Assembly: GCA_900315835.1 (NCBI GenBank)
Contig: ONAR01000002.1
Coordinates: forward strand, 1-64,000
DNA from: an uncultured Prevotella sp.
GTDB taxonomy: Bacteria; Bacteroidota; Bacteroidia; Bacteroidales; Bacteroidaceae
Direction of reading: 5' to 3'
DNA: 64,000 nucleotides
Below, one piece after another: positions 43,937 through 53,052 of this stretch. A model generated the notes under the pieces. The model was not told the origin of the DNA, did not search any database, and worked only from the letters and a program-made list of their open reading frames with translations. The position numbers and the translations under genes are program-made. Position 1 is the stretch's first letter, and every line of letters begins with the position of its first letter.

Positions 43937-45267
43937 ACTACCTTGCCGTATAGGTCAAACTCATCGTTGCCTGTTATCAACACATTATAGAATTGTCCGT
44001 TGTGCAGTCGCTTCTCACTTGCCGGAATCAGCACCTCGGGGTCGACGTCGGGAGAGCAATATTCAGTGCGCCCAACATAGTATTCGCCCTCTTTCTGGTC
44101 GATGATGACTTTCAAGGTCTTGCCCACCTTTGCGGCCTCAATGTCGTTACTGATTTCCTCCTGCACCGCCATGAGTTTGTCGAGCCGCTGCTGTTTCACT
44201 TCCTCGGGAACGTCATCTTTATAATGCATAGCCGAATAGGTGCCTTCTTCCTCTGAATAGGCGAATGCACCCATACGTTCAAAGCGCTGATCCTTAACAA
44301 AGTCGAGCAATTCGTTGAAGTCTTCCTCAGTCTCACCAGGGAAACCGACCATCAACGTTGTGCGCAGCGTGATGCCAGGCACACGCTCGCGTATAGTCTT
44401 GAGAAGTGCTAAGGTCTCTTCCTTGGTAACATGCCGGTGCATGCGCGTCAGCATGTGGTCGGAGATATGTTGCAAGGCAATGTCCAGGTATTTGCAGACA
44501 TTGTCTCTTTCGCGTATCACATCGAGTAGTTCCATCGGAAATTGATTAGGATAGGCGTAGTGCAACCTAATCCATTTCACCCCTTTGATGTCGGCCATAC
44601 GGTCAATGAGCTCCGCAATCTTCGGCTTGCCGTACAGGTCGATGCCGTAATACGTGAGCTCCTGTTCGATGACTTGAATCTCTTTCACGCCCTCGGCCAC
44701 AAGTTCCTCTACCTCTTTCAGAATATCCTCCATTGGTCGGCTCACGTGCTTGCCGGTGATGAGAGGAATGGCGCAATATGCGCAATGGCGGTCGCACCCT
44801 TCCGCAATCTTCACGTAGGCATAGTGCGACGGCGTAGTGAGGAGTCGGCGGCTATTGGCGTCGGTTCGCCGCGCGGTAAATTTCTTTTCTTTATCGTCTT
44901 GTGGCTGCGCCGGACCTAAGTCGTCGAGCAACTGCCGGAAGTTGAACTTGCCATAATACTTGTCGACCTCGGGAATGCTTTCTTCAAGTTCGTGCTGATA
45001 ACGCTGCGACAGACAACCCATTACGTACAGTTGCTTAATCTTTCCCTTACTCTTTGCGTCAACGAGTTCAAGTATGGTATTGATGCTCTCTTCCTTAGCG
45101 CTCTCAATGAAGCCGCAGGTATTCACCACAACGATCTCACCCTCAATGCGCTTGGCGTCGTGTACGCAATGATAGCCCTTATCAGCAAACTTCCGCATGA
45201 GCTGCTCAGAATCAACGAGGTTCTTTGAGCAACCCATGGTAATAAAGTCTATTTGATTCTTATTCAT
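43933..45267 (-). CDS. rimO: Ribosomal protein S12 methylthiotransferase
   Basis: RimO adds a methylthio group to an Asp of ribosomal protein S12. The 444-residue protein has an N-terminal UPF0004 domain (FITMGCSKNLVDSEQLM, VNTCGFIESAKEES, VMGCLSQRY), a radical SAM core with the CxxxCxxC motif in EGCDRHCAYCAIPLITG, and a C-terminal TRAM domain. The QVIEQELTYYGIDLY segment has Glu where RimO usually has Ala. It is second in the ftsY operon, 16 bp after ftsY. Confidence 0.95.
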   Translation of the reverse strand: MNKNQIDFITMGCSKNLVDSEQLMRKFADKGYHCVHDAKRIEGEIVVVNTCGFIESAKEESINTILELVDAKSKGKIKQLYVMGCLSQRYQHELEESIPEVDKYYGKFNFRQLLDDLGPAQPQDDKEKKFTARRTDANSRRLLTTPSHYAYVKIAEGCDRHCAYCAIPLITGKHVSRPMEDILKEVEELVAEGVKEIQVIEQELTYYGIDLYGKPKIAELIDRMADIKGVKWIRLHYAYPNQFPMELLDVIRERDNVCKYLDIALQHISDHMLTRMHRHVTKEETLALLKTIRERVPGITLRTTLMVGFPGETEEDFNELLDFVKDQRFERMGAFAYSEEEGTYSAMHYKDDVPEEVKQQRLDKLMAVQEEISNDIEAAKVGKTLKVIIDQKEGEYYVGRTEYCSPDVDPEVLIPASEKRLHNGQFYNVLITGNDEFDLYGKVV

Positions 45268-45283
45268 TCAGACAGCAGTGGGG

Positions 45284-46231
45284 TTAGAAAAGCGAGTCGA
45301 CGAACTCTTTCTTATTAAACAACTGAAGATCCTCCATCTTCTCGCCAAGACCGATGTACTTCACGGGGACCTTCAACTGGTCGGAAATACCGATGACTAC
45401 TCCACCCTTTGCCGTACCGTCGAGTTTGGTAATGGCAAGCGACGTGATGTTGGTCACGGCTGAGAACTGCTTTGCTTGCTCAAAGGCATTTTGGCCAGTG
45501 CTGCCGTCAAGCACCAGCAGTACTTCGTCGGGTGCCGTCGGAACCACCTTCTTCATCACATCCTTGATTTTCTTCAATTCATTCATCAGTCCGACCTTGT
45601 TGTGGAGTCGTCCGGCGGTGTCAATCAGCACCACGTCGGCTTTATTGGCCACAGCGCTCTGCAGGGTGTCGAAAGCCACGCTGGCAGGGTCAGCGCCCAT
45701 CTGCTGCTTGATAACCGGAACGCCCACGCGGTCACCCCAAATCTGAATTTGCTCCACAGCGGCAGCGCGGAAGGTGTCGGCCGCACCTAAATAAACCTTT
45801 TTACCAGCCTGCTTGAACTGATAAGCCAACTTACCGATGGTTGTTGTCTTACCCACACCGTTGACGCCCACCACGAGGATGACATAGGGCTTATGGTCAG
45901 CAGGAAGGTCCCAATTGGAAGTATCGTTGGTATTATTCTCCGTCAACAGCGCCGCAATCTCCTCCTTGAGAATAGCGTTGAGTTCTGCTGTAGAGACATA
46001 TTTGTCGCGCGCTACGCGGTCTTCAATGCGGTGAATGATCTTAAGCGTGGTATCGACGCCGACATCAGAGGTGATAAGCACTTCCTCGAGGTTATCCAGC
46101 ACGTCGTCATCAACCTTAGACTTGCCGGCCACAGCTCTGGTGAGTTTTGCAAAGACGCTTTGCTTCGTCTTCTGCAACCCTTGGTCGTAAGTCTCCTTAT
46201 TTTTCTTGCTAAACAGTCCGAAAAGTCCCAT
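45284..46231 (-). CDS. ftsY: Signal recognition particle receptor FtsY
   Basis: FtsY receives SRP-ribosome complexes at the inner membrane. The 315-residue protein has only the NG domains with a short N terminus (no long acidic A domain): an N-domain helical bundle, then GVNGVGKTTT, DTFRAAAVEQ, LIDTAGR and TKLDGTAKGG, the SRP GTPase motifs G1-G4. It is first in an operon with rimO and the two HU genes. A -7 box lies at 46253-46260. Confidence 0.96.
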   Translation of the reverse strand: MGLFGLFSKKNKETYDQGLQKTKQSVFAKLTRAVAGKSKVDDDVLDNLEEVLITSDVGVDTTLKIIHRIEDRVARDKYVSTAELNAILKEEIAALLTENNTNDTSNWDLPADHKPYVILVVGVNGVGKTTTIGKLAYQFKQAGKKVYLGAADTFRAAAVEQIQIWGDRVGVPVIKQQMGADPASVAFDTLQSAVANKADVVLIDTAGRLHNKVGLMNELKKIKDVMKKVVPTAPDEVLLVLDGSTGQNAFEQAKQFSAVTNITSLAITKLDGTAKGGVVIGISDQLKVPVKYIGLGEKMEDLQLFNKKEFVDSLF

Positions 46232-46252
46232 AAAATTGAATTAAGTTTGCTG

Positions 46253-46260
46253 CAAAGATA
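46253..46260 (-). promoter_or_regulatory. Bacteroidetes -7 box for the ftsY operon
   Basis: The minus strand reads TATCTTTG 22 bp upstream of the ftsY ATG. Confidence 0.6.
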
Positions 46261-46302
46261 ACATTATTTCAGCCAAACGCCAAGCAAATCGATGAAAAAC
46301 AA

Positions 46303-47166
46303 TTAGAAATCATGCTCCACGACGGTCCACTCGTCGTCGGTCGTGAGATGAATCGTGACATTGCCACCCCCAGAAACATCGCCACCCGAAAACAGCTTGC
46401 CGCGATACGAAGTGATTTGATTGCGCATGACTGGGATATCGACAAATTGCTTTTCGGCAACAACATTATCATTTTTATCGAGTGCTGTTACATTGATGGT
46501 CAATGAGCTGCCTTCCTCTGCTTTAGGAAAAGTATAAGCATCAAACGTTGCCGTCTGCCGCTTCATGTCGTCGGTAATGGTGAAGCTGGAAGTCTGTCTT
46601 GACTCTACACACCCCAAACCAGTTGACGCATCGAGCGACGAGCTGCCGCCTGTATAATAAAATCTTACTGACGCCACATTCGATGGAATGGTGTCGGTGG
46701 TAGTTAACCGAAACATGCCAACAACCCTGTGCATGTTGACGGTCTTCGTCTGATTCTCGTCAAGATTGCATTCCTCAGTCCAAAGGAATGTGTCGGTGAG
46801 ATCGTGGCCAAAAGTAATTTTCTTCGGCTTGGTTAGTGCGGGGTTAGAGCTATAGCTATGGGCAAGAATTACAATGTTATAGCTACCGGAATCGAGCGCC
46901 ATACTGATATTGCCAAAATCATCATCATTTGAGGTCTGGTTGATTTGCTTCACGCGCGACCCATTCTTATAGGCGACGGCATTGATGCGGTTACAGAGCG
47001 TCGCAATGTCAGTCGACCGTCCCATCGTATAGCTCTCTAACTGACCTATTTTGAAAGTAGCCATGACCTGTCCATTGCCCGCATGCTCTTCCTCTTCTTC
47101 TATCAGCGCCTTCTGGCACGACATAAGAAGTAAACACATAACAAATATGAATAGAGTATATTTCAT
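46303..47166 (-). CDS. FimB/Mfa2-like fimbrial lipoprotein
   Basis: The 287-residue protein has a lipoprotein signal with lipobox LMSC (MKYTLFIFVMCLLLMSC). The two-part beta-sandwich that follows resembles FimB/Mfa2-type anchors of Bacteroidales fimbriae: IATLCNRINAVAYKNGSRV in the first half, VNMHRVVGMFRLTTTDTIP in the middle and SSLTINVTALDKNDNVVAEKQFVDIPVMRNQITSYRGKLFSGG near the end, a pattern shared with fimbrillin-type proteins. No major subunit or tip gene is adjacent. A leader hairpin precedes it at 47190-47214. Confidence 0.75.
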   Translation of the reverse strand: MKYTLFIFVMCLLLMSCQKALIEEEEEHAGNGQVMATFKIGQLESYTMGRSTDIATLCNRINAVAYKNGSRVKQINQTSNDDDFGNISMALDSGSYNIVILAHSYSSNPALTKPKKITFGHDLTDTFLWTEECNLDENQTKTVNMHRVVGMFRLTTTDTIPSNVASVRFYYTGGSSSLDASTGLGCVESRQTSSFTITDDMKRQTATFDAYTFPKAEEGSSLTINVTALDKNDNVVAEKQFVDIPVMRNQITSYRGKLFSGGDVSGGGNVTIHLTTDDEWTVVEHDF

Positions 47167-47189
47167 ACATGCAACGTATTAAAACAAAA

Positions 47190-47214
47190 ATTGGCTATCA
47201 TCACGACAGCCAAT
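47190..47214 (-). promoter_or_regulatory. Possible attenuator hairpin in the fimbrial lipoprotein leader
   Basis: On the minus strand ATTGGCT pairs with AGCCAAT around GTCGTGATGAT, and TTTTTGTTTT follows. It lies between the -7 box at 47260-47267 and the ATG at 47166. This is the shape of an intrinsic terminator inside the leader. Confidence 0.55.
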
Positions 47215-47259
47215 CTTCTTACTTAACCTTAATAATCTAATACCATGAAAAACACATTG

Positions 47260-47267
47260 CAAAGGTA
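47260..47267 (-). promoter_or_regulatory. Bacteroidetes -7 box for the fimbrial lipoprotein
   Basis: The minus strand reads TACCTTTG, about 95 bp before the start codon. Confidence 0.5.
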
Positions 47268-47322
47268 ATCATTTATTTCATTCCTTCGCTAAAAAGAACC
47301 AAATATTTGACCACTTTTGAAC

Positions 47323-47946
47323 TTATTTAAAAGTTATACCATTCCATTTAAGGGTTGTTAACCTAACTACGGGCTGAAATGCCGTTTTCTGCGATTTCTC
47401 ATCCGTTGGAATGGCAATGTTGGCCACAAGGGTTGAGGCATTGGCATTGAGCTCATAGCTTACCATCGAGAAGTCGATTTGAGTCAACAATCGATTGAAG
47501 TCTGCCTGCGTCATGATGTCGGGGCGAACGAGCAACTGTGAGCGCAGGTCAACAGAGGGGTCAACGGCAGGCCCTATCAACTGCCAATTTTGGCTGTAGA
47601 GTTCGGCTTTGCTTTCCTTATCCGGTGCCGACCACGTGTGAACTAAGCAGATGACGGAGTCGCCTTGCATTGCGGGCAGACGCTTAATCGTCAGCGCCGA
47701 CCGCTCGCTAAGCGTCACATGCATGTAGTCATCGGTGAGGGTATCGACCACGCATTTACCTCCAAAGCTATTGGAAGCATCGCCCTTAAGCCCCATACCC
47801 ATGAAATTGAGCATCACCTGACGCTGGTCTGCATTAAGATAAGGTGCTATGCTGTCGGGCAAACTCACCCACAGCTCCCTCATTGACTTGGCTGAGCCAC
47901 AAAGTACGCAGCTGCTGAGAAGCAGCATGAATAGTATCTTCTTCAT
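47323..47946 (-). CDS. DUF3256 family secreted protein
   Basis: The 207-residue protein has a signal peptide (MKKILFMLLLSSCVLCGSAKS) and matches the Bacteroidales DUF3256 pattern: SMRELWVSLPDSIAPYLNADQRQVMLNFMG, then VVDTLTDDYMHVTLSERSALTIKRLP and DSVICLVHTW. The function of the family is unknown. It diverges from the T9SS-type gene with overlapping 5' regions: the two starts are about 130 bp apart. Confidence 0.85.
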   Translation of the reverse strand: MKKILFMLLLSSCVLCGSAKSMRELWVSLPDSIAPYLNADQRQVMLNFMGMGLKGDASNSFGGKCVVDTLTDDYMHVTLSERSALTIKRLPAMQGDSVICLVHTWSAPDKESKAELYSQNWQLIGPAVDPSVDLRSQLLVRPDIMTQADFNRLLTQIDFSMVSYELNANASTLVANIAIPTDEKSQKTAFQPVVRLTTLKWNGITFK

Positions 47947-48055
47947 AACCATTTTCTTCTTAACAAGTTGCAATATTACGGCTTTTCTTCGATACAGCCA
48001 AGAAACGTTCCTATTTTTTTGTTCAATTATTGCCCCATATCTTATATAAAATCAT

Positions 48056-48063
48056 TAACTTTG
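48056..48063 (+). promoter_or_regulatory. Bacteroidetes -7 box for the T9SS-type gene
   Basis: The sequence TAACTTTG lies 15 bp before the ATG at 48079 and sets that start over a longer frame that opens at 47968. Confidence 0.6.
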
Positions 48064-48078
48064 CAACTTAACAAAAGA

Positions 48079-48807
48079 ATGAATTGTCGAATGAAGTTGA
48101 ACATAGCCATCGCATGCATGCTGTCAGCCATTACCTTTACGGCAAAAGCGCAGACCACCATCCCCACCATCTTGCCGTCGGCCACCTACACCGACAGCAA
48201 TGGCGACGAACAGACCGCCACATCGATTTCCGAGTCGGCTCCGCTCACCGTAACTTTCAACAGTGGTGCTGAGAACACTGACGGCTGGACGAGCCACTAC
48301 GAATGGCACTTCTACCGCGACAATCAGCGCGACAACCCCTACTTAGTGCGCTACGAGGAAAGCACCAGCGTCACGTTCAACGATGCCGGCAACCACCATG
48401 TGGAGCTGTGGGCTACCTATGTCAACGGCAACGATACCGTGGCCTACACCGATGAATATTGGACCACCGGTGGCACACCCATCGTCGTCGCCATATCGGA
48501 AAGCCAGCTGGAGTTCCCCAATGCCTTCTCCCCCAACGGCGACGGCATCAACGACGTGTATAAGGCCAAAGAAGGCTATAAGAGCATCGTAGAATTCCAG
48601 GCTACCATCTTTAACCGCTGGGGGCAGAAAATCTACAGTTGGAATGACCCAGCTGGTGGATGGGATGGCAAATTCCACGGCAAAGATGTGAAGCAAGGCG
48701 TCTACTACGTGCTGGTGAAAGCCAAGGGCGCCGACGGTCGCAAATTCAATATCCGCCGCGATGTCAACCTGCTCAGAGGCTATACAGAAACTACGGGCAA
48801 CGAATAG
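48079..48807 (+). CDS. Secreted protein with gliding-motility/T9SS type B C-terminal domain
   Basis: The 242-residue product has a signal peptide (KLNIAIACMLSAITFTAKA; a second ATG at 48091 is possible). A PKD-like beta domain follows (VTFNSGAENTDGWTSHYEWHFY to VELWATYVNG). The C terminus from about residue 152 is the CHU_C-type sorting domain: FPNAFSPNGDGINDVYKAK, FNRWGQKIYSWND, GGWDGKFHGKDVKQGVYYVLV. This signal directs type IX export to the cell surface. It follows the divergent DUF3256 gene; uvrA is downstream. Confidence 0.88.
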   Translation: MNCRMKLNIAIACMLSAITFTAKAQTTIPTILPSATYTDSNGDEQTATSISESAPLTVTFNSGAENTDGWTSHYEWHFYRDNQRDNPYLVRYEESTSVTFNDAGNHHVELWATYVNGNDTVAYTDEYWTTGGTPIVVAISESQLEFPNAFSPNGDGINDVYKAKEGYKSIVEFQATIFNRWGQKIYSWNDPAGGWDGKFHGKDVKQGVYYVLVKAKGADGRKFNIRRDVNLLRGYTETTGNE

Positions 48808-48876
48808 ACGATGCTTATTTTTAATAAATGATTCTCACTTTTTGAAAGCATAGAAGAAGGATAACAAGAGATTATA

Positions 48877-51711
48877 ATGATTGACAAAGATACAGAGTGG
48901 ATCAACGTCTATGGCGCACGCGTCCACAATCTGAAAGACATTGACGTACGCATCCCGCGCAACTCGCTGACCGTCATCACGGGGCTGTCGGGGTCGGGTA
49001 AGTCATCGTTGGCTTTCGACACCATCTACGCCGAGGGCCAGCGCCGCTATATTGAGACATTCTCAGCCTATGCCCGCAACTTCCTCGGCAACATCGACCG
49101 GCCCGACGTTGATCGCATCTCCGGCCTCAGTCCGGTAATCAGCATCGAACAGAAGACGACCAACAAGAACCCGCGCTCAACCGTCGGCACCACCACAGAG
49201 ATTTACGACTACCTGCGTCTGCTCTATGCGCGCGCCGGAACGCCCTACAGCTACCTCAGCGGCGAGAAGATGGTGAAATACACCGAAGAGAAGGTCGTGA
49301 GCATGATTCTTCACGACTACGACGGCCATCGCGTCTACATTCTCGCTCCACTGGTCAGACAGCGCAAGGGCCACTACCGCGAGCTTTTCGACAGCATGCG
49401 GCGCAAGGGCTACCTTAATATAAGAGTTGACGGCGAGGTGAAGGAAATCACCCGCGGCATGAAGGTCGACCGCTACAAAAACCATAACATCGAGGTGGTC
49501 ATTGACAAGCTCAAGGTCGAGGCCAAAGACGACGAGCGACTGCGCCGCACCATAGCCACAGCCATGCGTCAGGGTGACGGCGCCATCATGGTGATGGACA
49601 AAGACGACGGAACGGTGCGCAACTTCTCCAAGAAGCTGATGGACCCCACGACGGGCCTCTCCTACGGCGACCCTGCCCCCAATATCTTCTCGTTCAATTC
49701 GCCTGAGGGCGCCTGCCCACGATGCAAGGGCTTAGGCGTGGTCAGCGAGATTGACCTCAGAAAGGTGGTGCCCGACGACAGTCTGAGCATCTACGAGGGC
49801 GCCATCACCCCACTGGGCAAATATAAGAACCAGATGATATTCTGGCAGATACAAGCCATCCTTCAGAAATACGACTGCACCTTAAAGACTCCCTACAAAG
49901 ATATTCCGCAAGAAGCTGTCGACGAGATACTTAACGGATCACTGGAGAATGTGAAGATTGACAAGGAGATTGTTCACACATCGAGCGATTACTTTGTCTC
50001 CTTCGACGGCGTCATCAAATATTTGCAAGCCGTAATGGAGAACGACGACTCCGCCGCCAGTCAGAAGTGGGCCGCGCAGTTTTTGGCCGAGAAAGAATGC
50101 CCCGAGTGTCATGGCCAGCGGCTGAAGCGCGAGGCACTCTCCTACCGCATTTGGGGAAAGAACATCGCCGAGGTGGCCAACATGGACATCTCTGAGCTCA
50201 ACGAATGGCTTTCGCATGTCGAGGAGCATCTCGACACACAGAATGCGACCATTGCCCACGAGATACTGAAGGAATTGAAAAGTCGCGTGCAGTTCCTGCT
50301 CGAGGTAGGACTCAACTACCTCTCGCTCAACCGCCAGTCGGGCACTCTCTCCGGCGGCGAGAGTCAGCGCATCCGTCTTGCCACGCAGATTGGCTCGCAG
50401 TTGGTCAACGTGCTTTATATCCTCGACGAGCCCAGCATCGGACTCCATCAGCGCGACAATGAGCGGCTCATCAACTCGCTCAAGGAACTGCGTGACTTGG
50501 GTAACACGGTGATTGTGGTAGAGCACGATGAAGACATGATGCGTGCTGCCGACTGGATTGTCGACATCGGCCCTAAAGCTGGACGAAAAGGCGGTGAGGT
50601 GGTGTTTCAAGGAACACCCGAGGAAATGCTCAAAACGCACACGATTACAGCACAATACCTCAATGGCGAAAAGCAGATTGCCCTGCCGGAGAAAAGACGA
50701 CAGGGCGACGGCACCTGCCTCACGATTCGTGGCGCTTCCGGCAACAACCTCAAACATGTCGACGTCAGTTTTCCGCTGCACGAGCTCATCGTCGTCACTG
50801 GCGTATCGGGATCGGGAAAGTCGACTCTCATCAACGAGACCCTGCAGCCGATACTCTCGCAGCATTTCTACCGCTCGCTGAAGAAGCCGATGCCCTACGA
50901 CAGCTTCGAGGGCATTGAGCTCATCGACAAAGTGGTCAACGTTGACCAGAGCCCTATTGGTCGTACGCCGCGCAGCAACCCCGCCACCTACACGGGTGTG
51001 TTCAGCGACATCCGCTCGCTGTTTGTCAACCTTCCCGAGGCTAAGATACGCGGCTACAAGCCCGGCCGCTTCTCGTTCAATGTCAAGGGCGGTCGCTGCG
51101 AAGCCTGCGGAGGCAATGGCTACAAGGTCATCGAGATGAACTTCCTGCCCAATGTCATGGTGCCCTGCGAGGTATGCCACGGCAAGCGCTACAACCGCGA
51201 GACCTTAGAGGTGCGCTACAAGGGTAAGTCGATTGCCGACGTCCTCGACATGACCATTAACCAAGCGGTAGAATTCTTTGAGAATGTACCGAATATATTG
51301 CAGAAGATAAAGACGTTGCAAGATGTCGGCTTAGGCTATATCAAGCTCGGTCAAAGCTCAACGACGCTATCAGGCGGTGAGAGCCAGCGCGTGAAGCTCG
51401 CCACCGAACTCGCCAAGCGCGACACGGGCCGCACCTTATATATATTAGACGAGCCGACGACAGGCCTCCATTTCGAGGACATCCGCAACCTGATGATGGT
51501 GCTGCAGCAGCTCGTCGACCGCGGCAACACCGTCATTGTCATTGAACACAACCTCGACGTCATCAAGTTGGCTGACTACATCATCGACATGGGGCCCGAA
51601 GGCGGGCGCAACGGCGGCCGCGTGCTGTCGACCGGTACCCCCGAGCAGGTGGCGCAAAGCACGGAGGGCTACACACCACGATTCCTCAAGAAAATGCTGA
51701 CAAACCATTAA
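48877..51711 (+). CDS. uvrA: Excinuclease ABC subunit A
   Basis: UvrA scans DNA for damage in nucleotide excision repair. The 944-residue protein has two ABC ATPase modules: Walker [10 protein letters not shown] at 36-44 and GVSGSGKST in the second half, LSGGESQR signatures in both, and the zinc modules CPRCKG...CPECHG and CEACGG...CEVCHG. Length and architecture are canonical. The PBP gene starts 6 bp after its stop, so the two are co-transcribed. Confidence 0.97.
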   Translation: MIDKDTEWINVYGARVHNLKDIDVRIPRNSLTVITGLSGSGKSSLAFDTIYAEGQRRYIETFSAYARNFLGNIDRPDVDRISGLSPVISIEQKTTNKNPRSTVGTTTEIYDYLRLLYARAGTPYSYLSGEKMVKYTEEKVVSMILHDYDGHRVYILAPLVRQRKGHYRELFDSMRRKGYLNIRVDGEVKEITRGMKVDRYKNHNIEVVIDKLKVEAKDDERLRRTIATAMRQGDGAIMVMDKDDGTVRNFSKKLMDPTTGLSYGDPAPNIFSFNSPEGACPRCKGLGVVSEIDLRKVVPDDSLSIYEGAITPLGKYKNQMIFWQIQAILQKYDCTLKTPYKDIPQEAVDEILNGSLENVKIDKEIVHTSSDYFVSFDGVIKYLQAVMENDDSAASQKWAAQFLAEKECPECHGQRLKREALSYRIWGKNIAEVANMDISELNEWLSHVEEHLDTQNATIAHEILKELKSRVQFLLEVGLNYLSLNRQSGTLSGGESQRIRLATQIGSQLVNVLYILDEPSIGLHQRDNERLINSLKELRDLGNTVIVVEHDEDMMRAADWIVDIGPKAGRKGGEVVFQGTPEEMLKTHTITAQYLNGEKQIALPEKRRQGDGTCLTIRGASGNNLKHVDVSFPLHELIVVTGVSGSGKSTLINETLQPILSQHFYRSLKKPMPYDSFEGIELIDKVVNVDQSPIGRTPRSNPATYTGVFSDIRSLFVNLPEAKIRGYKPGRFSFNVKGGRCEACGGNGYKVIEMNFLPNVMVPCEVCHGKRYNRETLEVRYKGKSIADVLDMTINQAVEFFENVPNILQKIKTLQDVGLGYIKLGQSSTTLSGGESQRVKLATELAKRDTGRTLYILDEPTTGLHFEDIRNLMMVLQQLVDRGNTVIVIEHNLDVIKLADYIIDMGPEGGRNGGRVLSTGTPEQVAQSTEGYTPRFLKKMLTNH

Positions 51712-51717
51712 TCATTC

Positions 51718-52893
51718 ATGTTCCGACTGTTTTTTACCCATATATTCTTTTTCTGCCTCTTGCCGCTGAGTGCATTGGCGCAGAGCGTCTATCAACTGCC
51801 CGCCGACGGTCCCCTCACGGTCAATGCCGGCTTGCAGAAGCTCGCCGAACGATTGTTGCGCGGCAAGCAGGGCAGCATCGTCGCCATCAATCCCGCCAAC
51901 GGTGAGGTGCTTTGCATGGTGGTGCACAACAAGGTTGACGACAACCTCAACCGCGCCATATCGATGACTTATTCTCCCGGCTCCACGTTCAAAGTGGCGC
52001 AGGCAGCCACACTGCTCACTTTCGGCGCTATCACCACCGAGACCACCTACCCCTGCCACAAGGGCTTTTGGACCAACGGCATCCACATCGGCTGCCACGA
52101 CCATAAGTCGCCCTTGGCCTTGGTGCAGGCCCTCGGGCAGTCGTGCAACTCGTGGTGGTGCCAAGCCTTCCGCGACTTTGTCGACAACCGCACACTGTAC
52201 CCCGTCAAGGCCACGGCACTCAATGACTGGCACGACTTCATGTCGAGCATGGGACTGGGGCATCCGTTGGGCATCGACCTGCCCGACGAGGCTGGCGGAC
52301 TCATTCCCGACGCCGCTTATCTCGACAAGAGCCACGGCGCATGGAATGGCACCACCATCATGTGGCTGGGCATGGGGCAGGGCGAGGTGACCACTACCCC
52401 ACTCCAACTCTGTAACTTGGCTGCCGTCATCGCCAATCGCGGGCAATGGTTTACACCCCACATCCACAAGCTGTCGCCTACCCACCCGCTCGACAGCACC
52501 TTCCTCACGCCCCATCAGGCCCGGCCCACGAAAGAAGCATTCGACATTGTCATCGAAGGCATGCGCGCGGCCGTCATCAGCGGCACTTGCACCGCCATCC
52601 GCAATCCCCACTACAAGGTCTGCGGCAAGACCGGCACCGCGCAGAATGAGGGCCACGACCACAGTATCTTCATGGGCTTCGCACCCGAACAGAAACCACG
52701 CATCGCCGTCAGCGTCTACGTGGAGAATGGCGGATGGGGAGCCGACCTGGCCTGCCCTTTAGGTGGACTCATCATGGAGCAATACATCTTGGGCAAGTTA
52801 TCGGAGGCCTCCGAGGCTATGGTCAGAAAGTGGGAGCGCAAGAATGTTAAAATCAAAGCCGTCGAGGTTCCCATTATGCTTGACGACCTCTAA
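51718..52893 (+). CDS. Compact penicillin-binding transpeptidase
   Basis: The 391-residue protein has a signal peptide (cleavage after SALA, residue 21) and then just a transpeptidase domain. The three active-site motifs are present: S89-T-F-K92 in SPGSTFK, S142-C-N144 in QSCNSW, and K304-T-G in CGKTGTAQ. The surrounding sequence (GIDLPDEAGGLIPDAAY, MGQGEVTTTPLQLCNLAAVIANRG) is PBP2/MrdA-like, but the N-terminal pedestal and transmembrane anchor of PBP2 are missing and the length is about 60 percent of normal. Its peptidoglycan cross-linking role is inferred. It follows uvrA in an operon. Confidence 0.88.
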   Translation: MFRLFFTHIFFFCLLPLSALAQSVYQLPADGPLTVNAGLQKLAERLLRGKQGSIVAINPANGEVLCMVVHNKVDDNLNRAISMTYSPGSTFKVAQAATLLTFGAITTETTYPCHKGFWTNGIHIGCHDHKSPLALVQALGQSCNSWWCQAFRDFVDNRTLYPVKATALNDWHDFMSSMGLGHPLGIDLPDEAGGLIPDAAYLDKSHGAWNGTTIMWLGMGQGEVTTTPLQLCNLAAVIANRGQWFTPHIHKLSPTHPLDSTFLTPHQARPTKEAFDIVIEGMRAAVISGTCTAIRNPHYKVCGKTGTAQNEGHDHSIFMGFAPEQKPRIAVSVYVENGGWGADLACPLGGLIMEQYILGKLSEASEAMVRKWERKNVKIKAVEVPIMLDDL

Positions 52894-53008
52894 AAGCACT
52901 GGTGACGCCCTCTAAAAGCACAGGCAATGACCTTGATAGAATTGGAGAGGCTCACTAAAGAATTGGAGAAAAATAAGCGATAAAGCGACTTATCTAAAAA
53001 AAATAAGC

Positions 53009-53016
53009 TAACTTTG
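53009..53016 (+). promoter_or_regulatory. Bacteroidetes -7 box for the aminotransferase operon
   Basis: The sequence TAACTTTG lies 36 bp before the ATG at 53053, so the in-frame start at 53014 inside the box is rejected. Confidence 0.6.
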
Positions 53017-53052
53017 CGCTATCTAAACATCGATAAATATAGAAATAGCATT

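Noticed and set aside
49939-51180. Long minus-strand frame opposite uvrA
   Set aside because: It overlaps the ATPase motifs of uvrA on the other strand and shows no signature of its own.
51712-52662. Minus-strand frame opposite the PBP gene
   Set aside because: The forward frame has SxxK, SxN and KTG motifs in order; the reverse is a shadow.
52889-52925. Short duplicated word CCTCTAAAAGCAC after the PBP gene
   Set aside because: It is a two-copy 13-mer at a gene end, too short and isolated to interpret.
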